In this document: one piece after another, positions 11,299 to 21,347 of the stretch | Numbering within the stretch: position 1 is the stretch's first letter | Layout: every line of letters begins with the position of its first letter | Source of the DNA: Adineta ricciae | Taxonomy: Eukaryota > Rotifera > Eurotatoria > Adinetida > Adinetidae | Direction: 5' to 3' | Length of the DNA: 64,000 bases | NCBI GenBank assembly: GCA_905250025.1 | Contig: CAJNOJ010000053.1 | Coordinates: forward strand, 310,001 to 374,000 | Notes under the pieces: generated by a model | The model's input: the letters and a program-made list of their open reading frames with translations, nothing else | Database searches by the model: none | Told to the model about the DNA's origin: nothing | Position numbers and translations under genes: made by a program

Positions 11299-13854
11299 AT
11301 AAAACAACATCTTACCGACACATTCGTTCGCATCACGTTGGGTTGCACGAGCCCATGGACGATCATAATGAAAGTCTTTGCAACGTTCGCATTCGTCACC
11401 TGCGGTATTATGTTTGCAATCACATACTAAACGGCCATCACTAGGAAATGAAAACGAACCGGATATACTCAAATTGAATTAAAAAAAACAAGTTTCAAGT
11501 GACTGGTCAATCGCAATTGAAGTTTTCTCTTGTGAACGAGCAACTTATTAACAATGGAAACAATCAATTTTGATTGATCATTTCGAATGTGAAAGGCTGG
11601 AGACAAGAAAAAAAAGAAAGAAATATATTGATAGCAATCATACCGATCGATCGATCATTCATCTCACATCCATACACCTTTTTTTTTCTTCTTCTCATTG
11701 AATATTCAATTGTCACTTGTCCACTCTTTATTTTTTCAATATTCCGATGCATTACATCATCACTAACATCCTCTATTAATGTTTCTAACAGTCATTCGTA
11801 CATAGTTCATATCCGATGAAACAAGGCCACTTGACCATGTGTCTTTCTCTCATCATCGGATGGATATGCGTATTTGCGTTACTAACCTAAATAAATAGTA
11901 ACAGAAACATTGCCTTCTGTCTTTGTGTGTACATCTATGTGACATTTGTCTAGTGATGAACAAATCTCATTTGTTTAAGCAAACGTTATGCACAGGAGAG
12001 GGAGATGATCGCTTCTTTTTCACTGTCTTTGTTATGATGCATCCTTATTCCTTACCACCTTTTCGTACTCACACGTTGATGTATACGTGAAGCACATACG
12101 GATGAACTAAATCGAGTACACAATAACATCGAATGAAAGGTGTGCGAAGAAGACGAAGTGATTTTTACAACTTAACTATGATCACATCATAAAAACATGT
12201 CTATATTTCCTAGACATGTCTAATTGAATATATATATGTATCGATGCGGCGTTTCTCTTTTCATTCTGTCAATCATATTATCTTACTCACACATTTTCAC
12301 TTTCTGCTACTGCGCTATTCACGGTCAATCGATTATATTCGACGAAAGGGAAAACTGATTCATCTAGCGGAACATAATTCTCTTCCTTGATTAGAAAAAG
12401 TAACAACGAAATGTTGCTTACGGATATTTTCTCATGCTTAATTCCGTCATCGAGAAACTTTGTCGGCATTTGAAATCCTCTTCATCTGATAACAATCGAT
12501 AAGAGATGAAATATTTCGATGTCTGTCAGCTGATTGATAGACAATGTCACGTTCAAACGATGTGTACATCGACATCATGTAATCGAACAATTGTCCAGTC
12601 ATGAGACATGTTCTTGACTCGATTTGCATATGACAATAGTTCACTCTCGGTCATCGCATATATTAAAATGTATATATCAAAGTTTGTTTAGAAAACGAAT
12701 TATGCACAAATATAAAAACATGTTTAGTAGCAGTCTTACCTATTGGGAATACATTTTGATGCATGACCATTGCATTTACATCTGCCTCCCACAGCGAAAT
12801 CAGCCACAGAATAGGAATTCATATCGACATTCGGTGATAATAAAACAATTTTAATATCTGTTGCTGTCACCCAATCTTGTAGAACAGGACTCGAGTCGAA
12901 TTCATATGCTGACGGACGTCCTTCAAGTGTACTAAATGCAATACGTGATTCACTTGTCGATGATAGTTGAGATTTCGTATCAATGCATAGCGCTTCTTGT
13001 TCATTCGAACGAGTTATTATGGCTTGAGAACTTTTATTAAAAACATCTCCACAATTATTCGAGTAATATTGTAATGGGATCCATGTTACGCCCTTAAACG
13101 AATTCTTCATTCCGATTCTCGACAAAACATCAACTAAACTTACCATATCCATGCTCTTAAAAATAGCCATCGAGTCTGGTTTACTTTGACCACAGAATTG
13201 TAAACTAATATAAGTTAATTCGAATTTTTTGTTTAAGGATAGAACTAACGAAACATTCTCTCCTTGTTTCAGTAGATCGGATTGCCAACAAGTTAAGTTA
13301 TTCGGATTGTTGATATCCGTTAAGTAGTCAATCGATTGTTTTTCATTCAGTTGATTTAAATTACAGAATTCTTTCGGCGACGTTCCACATGTAGACGAGG
13401 TGTAGATTGGCTTTTGATAAGCCGCATTGATAAAATCCGGGATGCAACGTTGAAAACGTTTGTAACGATCAACACAAGGATCGTCGTGATTGGTGTTAAA
13501 CATTCGATACCAACGATTTGCTGAACATAGGGAAAAGAGGAAGAGAAGCACAAGCAGAGATTTGCCTGTGAACATTTTAAACACAAAGACAAAAAGATTT
13601 TCGATCCTAAAATAAATAAAAAGATCAAAGAACGAATATTTGATATGTTAATTTACAAAAGAAGAAAAATCAGAAGCAACTGCTGTGGAGATAATGACAT
13701 ACGTATAACTTACATCCTATACAACTACAACTGAGAGAATAAAAAATGATTTAATTCTTTTTGATTTTTAACAGAAGAAACATACATGGACAGCAATGAC
13801 AACAGAGAATGAGTTTTCTCTCTCTCTCTCCCTCTGTTTAATCCCTTCTTGACT
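11299..13854. repeat. Tandem duplication unit 2 (second copy of netrin exons 1-2)
   Basis: Second copy of the block 8737-11297, same orientation. It continues at its right end into unique sequence (13855 onward), while unit 1 stops at the 'n'. The coding exons of the two copies encode LamN domains differing by about seven residues out of 282, consistent with alleles or a young duplication. Confidence 0.95.
11316..13584 (-). pseudogene. Orphan second copy of netrin LamN and LE1 exons
   Basis: Exon 13584-12740 encodes a signal peptide, laminin N-terminal domain and the start of LE1. Exon 11440-11316 encodes the rest of LE1. Both have intact splice sites and no stops, so there is no sign of decay, yet LE2, LE3 and the C345C domain are missing downstream because the copy abuts the 'n' at 11298. 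Differences from the first copy cluster in the signal peptide and around the MVSLxDVxSRI segment. Either an allelic copy misplaced during scaffolding (favoured), or a real partial tandem duplication whose exons could serve as an alternative 5' end. I label it as a broken copy only because the rest of the gene is absent. Confidence 0.6.
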
Positions 13855-14843
13855 CCTCTCTTCTCTCTCTCGCAATGAAATGTGTTCATTCGCACAGAGA
13901 GAAATGTTTCTCTCTCCCTCTTTTTTTTATATGTATGGCATATTCTCTTTCCGGAGAGAGAATACGCGCGTGAGCGAAGAGAGAAGAGAGTAGACATATA
14001 CAATACTATTATTATGGAACAAGAAACGGACGGACGGTGGCAAAGTTTTTTAATTAGTCGTGTGCACGACAAGCTTTTATTGATGTCTGACGAAGAGAAG
14101 AAGAAAAAAAGAAGAAGAAGCAATTTTCGTTGAGTGTATGTGTTTTATGAACATAAAAAAAGAAGCTCAACTTCTTTAAGATATATTGAACTATCATTGA
14201 CTACATGAGAAAAAAAGACAACTGTTCAAGAAGATCTTCATTTTTTTTCTTTGTTCAGAAAATAACGAAATATACCTAAGCATCACTTGTGAAGTATCCA
14301 ATATTACTAGAAGATTATTGCTAAATATATATTCTCGTCTTTTGGATAGCACTTTGCTATTTCTTGATGTAAGTGGCAATCAAACAATCTCTTAGATCAT
14401 CACATGATCGGAGTGTACTTCGACATATGTGTTTTTCTCAATTGAGACTGAAAATGTTGAGTATTACGTATAGTTGACTAGAGATGGTGATTTATCAATT
14501 GAGATCTCAATTAGGAGAAGAGAGATACGATCAGTTTATCGCAAATGTGATTGAATCGGAAGAGAAAGAGATGAAAAAGAACAGATTCGAGGGTGAGGAG
14601 TGATAAAAAATAAATAATTGAACATTTCTTAGTTCACAATGATTCATTATGAACAACATTGGTAGCCGAAAAATTCATTCGATGGTACAATTTTTAATGG
14701 CAAAACATTCGCCGAAGAAGAACGTGGTTTTCTCATCTTTATTCTATGAAAACGTTGTTATCAAAAAAATAGTTATCAGGAGGTTCAAGGAAATGAATTA
14801 AATAATGATCTACGATCAGGCAATCGAAGTACTAAACGAGAGT
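13855..14843. other. Upstream region of netrin, no gene recognised
   Basis: Low-complexity TC/GA-rich sequence (13855-14130), then AT-rich unique sequence. Open frames on both strands at 13725-14133 are products of the TC/GA-rich composition. This is probably netrin promoter and 5' UTR plus the 3' flank of the next gene. Confidence 0.45.
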
Positions 14844-15239
14844 CTATTTCAATCCATGTTGTTTCTTGTATTCTTCCACTCGTTGTTGATCGACTGGATA
14901 ACGCATTTCTTCGATCCAGTGTCCAAATTTATGATCGAGTTGATGGTGAACGATTGTATAGGGTGTATACGATAAATCAACCCCTCGTAATGGTAAGTAG
15001 ATTGATGCAGTAAAAGCAACTAGCATGATACGTGAGAACCATCGAAACACTTGCGAGTTCGAATACCAAAAACGCCATGGAGTACGATAAACCATACTGA
15101 AAACATTAAATACGAATGAAGCATTCATGAGAGTACTGATTTACCCAAGATAATGGTAAGGAAGAATATTTTGTCTTCCTTGTGAACCATAGATGATTTT
15201 CATTGTCTGAATAGCAGCTAATGCCTTCTTGCTACTCAT
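14844..15239 (-). CDS. Small single-pass membrane protein, unknown
   Basis: Two exons (15239-15145 and 15096-14844) give 115 residues starting MSSKKALAAIQTMK. I do not recognise a family. One hydrophobic segment (about residues 52-66, IMLVAFTASIYLPL) follows a basic aromatic stretch (TPWRFWYSN). The C-terminal tail is charged (HKFGHWIEEMRYPVDQQRVEEYKKQHG). Size and architecture resemble accessory subunits of mitochondrial respiratory complexes, and a cytochrome oxidase subunit gene lies next to it on the same strand. That is only suggestive. In-phase splice sites and a balanced composition support a real gene. Confidence 0.6.
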
Positions 15240-15355
15240 GATTTGTTATCTACAAATAACTGAAATTGATGAAAACAAATGAAGAAAACACAAGATTATA
15301 ACAGAAAAAAAGAACAAAATAGCTTGATTAACCGAATTTTTCACCTATTAGATAT

Positions 15356-15471
15356 GCACCCAGTCCGACTGGGTGAGCAGCGATGTTGGTTATTAAACGA
15401 GTTGATTAATAGATCGCAGAGCGATAGGATTGGTGATCAAACCGCTAACTCTTTACCCAGTCGGACTGTGC
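15356..15471. repeat. Short element with perfect 13 bp terminal inverted repeats
   Basis: AGTCCGACTGGGT at 15362-15374 is the exact reverse complement of ACCCAGTCGGACT at 15455-15467. The match extends outward to GCAC/GTGC with a 2-base bulge. The left arm is itself nearly palindromic (CACCCAGTCCGACTGGGTG). The unit is about 116 bp with no coding capacity, which fits a MITE-like element or a structured RNA. No clear target-site duplication was seen. Confidence 0.6.
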
Positions 15472-15484
15472 TAGTGCGTACCTA

Positions 15485-16059
15485 TCAGTCATGTATGCCT
15501 GGAAAGACACCACGTTCTACTTGATCATCCCATTTACTAGTCCATTCTTCTGGACATAAATCTTTGTAAAGATGTTTGAAATATCCGCACACTTTCTCAT
15601 CATTTTTGATTTCCATACACCGATGATAATCGACATAATTCACCCAGCATCGTCTGAAAATATTCTATGATAGAACGAGAAAGTTTGTCGAAGATCTTCC
15701 GCTTACTTTGTCTGATTGACGTTCGGAAAACGTGGATCAAGTGGAGCTGAGCTAACTCGTTCTTTCCAGTATTCTTTCAAGCATTGGGATATACCAGCAG
15801 GAAATATCGATGACCATTTATGAAACACTGATAGATTCTTTTTCGCCTAGGTATTAAACAGTCAATCAAGAGAATCAAGTGTTCTTGATTTTCGAACCAT
15901 TTCAAAGCGCTCTTCATAGCTTAAACCTTCTGCTCGTGCTTCTTGATCTAGTTTAATGTGTATATCTCTGCATAGATGAGGATCATACTGGTTTAGTTTT
16001 GGATTATTCTCTAATTCGAGTAAAGATGTAAAAATCTTGGAGTTAGCAGCTGAACTCAT
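15485..16059 (-). CDS. COX6B1: Cytochrome c oxidase subunit 6B with long N-terminal extension
   Basis: Subunit of respiratory complex IV facing the mitochondrial intermembrane space. Exons: 16059-15898, 15846-15707, 15653-15485; about 156 residues. The COX6B core begins at APLDPRFPNVNQTK and carries the twin-cysteine motifs RCWVNYVDYHRC (CX9C) and CGYFKHLYKDLC (CX10C), then EEWTSKWDDQ and a GVFPG ending as in human COX6B1. About 90 residues precede this core, against about 20 in the human protein, rich in charged helix and containing two further cysteines (HLCRD, ISQCLKEYW). The donor joining exon 1 (GTTCGA) is not ideal, so the extension could be partly mispredicted. An upstream in-frame ATG at 16158 is less likely because it runs through a CGAAA repeat. 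Confidence 0.85.
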
Positions 16060-16119
16060 ATTGATATAAGTTGTTTTTGAAAAATCAGAAAAAATGAATG
16101 CACTATCGATAACCGCTTT

Positions 16120-16145
16120 GAAACGAAACGAAACGAAACGAAAAC
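16120..16145. repeat. CGAAA pentanucleotide repeat
   Basis: About five tandem GAAAC units immediately upstream of the COX6B start codon. Confidence 0.8.
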
Positions 16146-16619
16146 ATCTATTTGCCATTTGTAGAAGCCGAAAACCTCTCAGATTATTTGTATACTTTAT
16201 ATGTATAACAGAGGCCGCTCGATGACAGCTTTATCCTATCGATCCCCTGGGAATCGTGTTACTACCAATTCTACGATCTCAATGACAAGATGATAAATTT
16301 CTTTGTACATTTGCTGTACATATGAAAGAATTCTGTGATAGGTTTTGATTACTTTCCCCATAGAGAAGAACTAATGATACAAATCGATTCGGCCTACATT
16401 GCATTCAGTTTTGCGTAGTTAGATACGTGTGTCGATAACATCAGTACATTTCTGCTAAGCAAATAAAAACACTCTTGTACAAAAAACAATAAATTACTTG
16501 TTCTATTGATGATGTTATAAATAAGCTAAAAGCTTTCAAGGTGCAAAAAAAAGTTATTTATTAAAAAAGTCAACGTTTTCTTCTAGTTTTCTGCATATTT
16601 TTCAATTCACACTGCCCCA

Positions 16620-17255
16620 TTACAGTTTTCTCCCTAGCAGAGTACATCGATCATGTACGCCCATATTCTTCAATCGTTCATCTCCATATGTTGAAAAGGC
16701 AAGCTCATTGACAACTTCAAAGCCTTGTCGCATAAAAGCTTTTCGAGAAAATAAACTCGTACATGCAACGGAGGCACCTTTGACACCTAACTGCTTGGCT
16801 TTATCCAACGAGGCTTTGATCAATCGAGCGCTTAGGTTGTGGCCGCGTTGTTTTTCATCGACGTTAATAATATCACAATGAAACAATCGATCGGTTTGAT
16901 AAAGATCGAATAAATTATGCTTTTCCGAAACTTTGTCGATTATGGAAAAAATCAATGCTAATTTCTCCGATGGATAAGTCACTAATTCTTCAGGTGCTGA
17001 ACGTTGACTGATTCCGTTGAGTATAACACCCACAACTTCCTTGCATGGTGCATCTGTGTCAATAGCAACAAATGAACATTGATCACGAAGTGCTCCATCA
17101 ATGGTTGAGTCCACGAATTGTAATGGTTCGTGAGGTATATCGAACTCGAGCATGGCATTTAGAGGTTCCTGTATAAAAAACGAGCTCATCAATAGATTGA
17201 TAACACTTTGCCGATGTTCAGGGGCGAACGGTACAATTTCGATGATTGAGTTCAT
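16620..17255 (-). CDS. GNAT-fold N-acetyltransferase, arylalkylamine type
   Basis: About 211 residues, single coding exon, start MNSIIEIVPFAPEHRQSV placed just after a TTTCTTTCAG acceptor. The upstream open frame (to 17426) reads through that likely 5' UTR intron and was not used. The pattern fits the insect dopamine/arylalkylamine N-acetyltransferase group of the GNAT superfamily. An N-terminal helix with SFFIQEPLN is followed by strands with VVGVILNG, then the acetyl-CoA binding loop region DEKQRGHNLSARLIKASLDKA (motif QRGxxLS) and a C-terminal FMRQGFEVVNELAF. Such enzymes transfer acetyl from acetyl-CoA to monoamines. The substrate cannot be told from sequence. Assignment to GNAT is firm, to the arylalkylamine branch moderate. 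Confidence 0.8.
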   Translation of the reverse strand: MNSIIEIVPFAPEHRQSVINLLMSSFFIQEPLNAMLEFDIPHEPLQFVDSTIDGALRDQCSFVAIDTDAPCKEVVGVILNGISQRSAPEELVTYPSEKLALIFSIIDKVSEKHNLFDLYQTDRLFHCDIINVDEKQRGHNLSARLIKASLDKAKQLGVKGASVACTSLFSRKAFMRQGFEVVNELAFSTYGDERLKNMGVHDRCTLLGRKL

Positions 17256-17570
17256 CTGAAAGAAAAACAGACAGCCGAGTGTGTGATGTAGTGAAAGTCT
17301 TTGACGATGTAGACACATGACAAGACACAGGGAAATAAAGAAGAACGCAAAATCAAGTTGTCGCAGGCAGTTATTCTTTCTCCAAGTATCGGTGTATGTT
17401 GCTATTTGCCATCGTTTAGCCTTCATGTGGTACTTTTACCAGAATGAAAAAGAGCAGGAGAGAGAGACGCGTCGAAGAATATATATACTACTATTCTTTC
17501 CTTTCCTGTAATTGTTTTGTATATAAAAACAACATTTCTGTGATGTAAAATCATATTAGTGATAATTTAT

Positions 17571-20500
17571 TCAAAAAAGAGTAAAAACTAATCGTATGAA
17601 AAGCAAATAGTAGAAAAGAGAAACAGAATTTTGAAGTCGAACGTTATCTGACATGAAATATCGTGGTTCTAATTCTTGATCTATTGGTCGACACTGCATA
17701 TTTTCATAAGCATTTGTTTCTCCACTCAACATTTTCAAATATTCACGTTCTATGATTGCACCTTCAAAGTAGTTCTTCATTGAACCAAATGGATATTCGT
17801 AACCAGGCTTACAAACGCATCGATAACTTGCTAAATCAAAGCCTGTTTCTTGTTCCGGTATACTTTGATACCGACATTCAGTTGTTTCACGGTGGCATTT
17901 GTGAAGACCTTGAAATCCGTTGTAAGCATTGACTCCTGTTGATGCATCGCATGGATTGATTGCATACCAACGTAGATTAGAACCGAAAACAATCGAAACA
18001 AAACCAACAGGTAAACGAGCGACTTCTTTGAATATTGGCACGGAGTATCGCCAGCGGACCATAGTATTTGCTGTATGTTTTGTGTACGAACAGTCATGAT
18101 AAGGACCGAACCTGTATAACAATAACGACAGTTTCAATTCGATCGATAAACATCTAGTTTTACTTACCAAACACCAGTTGTTGGTGCGTCGTACAATAAT
18201 GTAGGTAATTTGATCAATTGTGTGCCTAGTATATCTCTTCGCATAGCCATTGATACACTATATCTAGCTGTTTCGATGTTGCTTCTCGCTAACATGGCTT
18301 TGTCGTACCAGGTACCTTTATTTAAATAACTACCATCCAGTGTTCGATTAAGAATATATTTGTCTTCATTTTCATCGAAACGAATGAATGATAGCCCATA
18401 GTTCATCTGTCGAAAGACACTTGTTCGATAACCGAATTCGGTTTGCCCTTCCAGTGGTTCACCACGTTGTTGAAAGGGATTTTGTCTTTCATATTCTGAT
18501 CCGTTTAAATAAATCCCAATTTCTAATAATTGTGAATATGCCAAACCAGTGCTCATTATTTCTGATTCAATCCATTGTTCAGTCAATGGAGGATCAGGTC
18601 GACGATCGAGAAAGCCGTCATTTGCTGGATCTCGATCTGGTCGGTACAGTGCTAAATAGCTAGAAAAGAGATGAGCTAATCGTACAGCTTGCAGCGTGAA
18701 TGGTCGGGCAATACGATCGACATGGCGAGTCATATCGTTGATAAATCGAATATTTTCATCATCATTTTGTTCGTCAGGTAACATAGCAATATGTGACCAT
18801 GGTGGACATCCCGACGGACGTTTGAAGATCAATGAGCGAAGTTTTTCAAATAGATTCGGTCGAGCGATTGATCGCCGAGTCTGATGTCGTTTTGTACGTT
18901 CGACTTGCCATGTTGGATACTGCGTGAGCAGTCGTACGGGTTGACATACAGGCGACAATCTGGAATTGTATTTATCATATGCAGGTCGATATGGTATGCG
19001 AATGTTCGATGGATAGCGAAAGTTTGGATGGCACGAGCATTGATAACCACCACTTTGTAAACTAAAACCAGGCAGTGGCTCGCACTAAAAACCTCACTCA
19101 CTTCGGTACTGTTAGTGTTCGAAAAAAGAGTTCACTTACATAAGCATTTCGATCACATACGGCTGAATTCGCGTAGAAATTGCGCATGTGATCGCCTGGA
19201 CATTGATTTACATCTAGTTGTATATAATCAAGTTCAACATTGGTGACACCAGCAAAACTATAATATAAGACAGAGCAACTAGAATATTTCAAATAGAATA
19301 TGAATCAAACCTACTTATAACGTCGGTTATTTTGAAAAGCGATTGGATTTTTGTAGTTGAAGTGATTTGCTGCCCAAATTGGTTGAATAGAAGAGACAAG
19401 CCATTGTCTTGGATTTAATGGACAAAAAATGTACGGTCCAGTCCATCGTGCTTGCTCAAACATAGGCAAAAGCACATTCCGTTGAATGCGATCAGGTAAA
19501 ACTCCATACGACAACCTTTGAAAACATCGATTATATAATTCGAAGAACTATCTTTCCTACATACGCATTTTGATTTGATTCAGCTTGTGTATGATTGAGA
19601 AACCATCCTCGCGCATATCGATAATAGTTTCTATCTCGATAGTATTCATAGACTAAATCTGCGTAGGGAAAAACTCGATTGAAATCGGATCGTTGATCGA
19701 TGATATCAGTTCGTTCAGGCTGTGGTACGGATCGATAAGGCAAAGGAAAATAATTTTCAAATTGTAATAGATTATTGTATTCCTTCGTTTCTTTTCCCCA
19801 ATCAGCCAAATCATCTTGGTCCGTTCGAGTTTGGGTTAACCATGTTTGTATCAGTGCATTGAAATATTCCTGATAAGTTCGAAAAGTTTTCAACGGATTA
19901 TTATAAACTCGGTTGAAATGTTCGTAAAACCGTATTGTATAATCATTGGTTGCAAATGGTCCAACACCGATATCAACTATCGAGAGATGTTGAGGAGATT
20001 CTGTTCCAAAAGCATAAACAGCGAATGGACGCTCAAAATTCATAAAACTACCACCAATCTTATACCATGGCACTCGAAAGACTTCATTCGAATCAAATGC
20101 ATAACGAACACTTTGAACGGCGTCAAGAGATTTACCATTAATGAGACTTAACTGTTTAAGAGTATGCAATTGTGCAGCAGCAGATAAATAAAAGTAAAGA
20201 ATACCTTGAACATAAACAAAAAATATGCACAGTTGTGTAATGCAATCTCAATGCACTAGCCAGATTTCATATCTTCTAAAGCTAACATTGACTTAAGCTC
20301 TGTTGTCAGTCAATATATAAATACTTGACTAGAAATGTATCTACAGTGACTATTGAATCTTTTGTTTTTGTTTTTGTTTTCCCTCATTTACCTGGCACTT
20401 TAGCTTGACTATTGCCTTGTAGGATGTGACTGAAATAAGTACTCTGTCTTAAGGTATCTAATTGCACAAATGCTTCGAGAGTCCGATGAATTGGTGGAGG

Positions 20501-20719
20501 GTCCTTCTTTCGTTGCCATTGTCTTAAATCCACATCGAAGAATGACGAATCGAGTTGAATTTTATATGGTGGAATGAAATCACATTGCGGGTAATTTTGA
20601 ACATCTCGAGCAAGTTTCCGAAAATATTCAAATGGATCTTGATTTAAAGACGAATAAGTCTGTTGTTCAATGCATTTCAGTAAATAGATAAAGATAAAAA
20701 AAGTTAAAATCTGTTTCAT
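17571..20719 (-). CDS. Secreted/anchored GPR158-like ectodomain protein with two Cache-EGF units, no 7TM
   Basis: Exons 20719-20392, 20204-19565, 19515-19315, 19257-19140, 19084-18168, 18111-17571; about 914 residues. A signal peptide (ILTFFIFIYLLKCIEQQ) starts the protein. The first unit has WTGPYIFC, QWLVSS, VELDYIQLDVNQCPGD and GGYQCSCHPNFRYPS. The second has GVWFGPYHDC, WRYSVPIF, LHKCHRETTEC and SYRCVCKPGYEYPFG. Both follow the order seen at the end of the GPR158/GPR179 extracellular region: Cache-domain W..PY..C then W.V, a V-IDxxQC block, then a Cys-rich YxCxCxxGFxxP module. The receptor's seven-helix domain is absent. The chain ends with a short hydrophobic tail (SLFYYLLFIRLVFTLF) that could be a GPI signal or a single anchor. 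Divergent with SPPL2, 630 bp apart. Confidence 0.72.
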
Positions 20720-21347
20720 CGCGTATATCTATCGCAGTTCAAATGACACACTCATAGAGTTCGACCTCTTGTTCGTTTTTTTTCTTTACATATATGTATA
20801 TGTATGTGTGCTCTGAACGAATGAATGACAATTTCATTCGCTCCCTCTTTTTTTTGTTGTTGACCTTGGTGTATGAAAGTCAATAAAACTATAACTGAAC
20901 AATAAAAAACGGTTGGCAAATAAAGCCGCAGTATCCACTGCTGACTTTTTCTTCTTCTTCTCTTCTGTCAAGTAGGAATAGAACGAAATCGAGTCGTACG
21001 AATTGATTGTTTTCTCTCTTGTTCTTGTTATCTTGTTTTTTATTGACAATTACGAATTAAGAAATTCCGTGTTTGGATGTTGTTCTGTGTATTTTGGTTC
21101 AGGGATATTTTCATAGAAAAAGAAAATAGAATAACAATGAGAGAGTGCCGAGGAAAGGAAAGTGCTTTTGTTAAAAAATAACATCACAGATTGCGCCTAA
21201 ATGATATACTTCGTAACACACAGCTGACTGATGCGAGAGAAAAGCGAAAGAGAAGGAGAAAACGGCAGAAATAGAATGAGAATAAAAAGAAGTCACCTCG
21301 TTGTTTTTCTTCTCCTCAGTTGTTGTTCCTTTTCATTTAGATGAACG
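20720..21347. promoter_or_regulatory. Shared upstream region of two divergent genes
   Basis: About 630 bp between the start codons of the GPR158-like gene (minus) and SPPL2 (plus). It is AT-rich with short pyrimidine and purine runs. No TATA box or other motif could be assigned confidently. A bidirectional promoter is inferred from layout only. Confidence 0.4.

Noticed and set aside
8737..13854. Two complete netrin genes in tandem
   Set aside because: Only the LamN and LE1 exons are repeated; LE2, LE3 and the C-terminal domain occur once.
13725..14133. Overlapping open frames on both strands
   Set aside because: They arise from TC/GA-rich low-complexity DNA and encode Arg/Glu or Leu/Ser/Phe runs with no domain.
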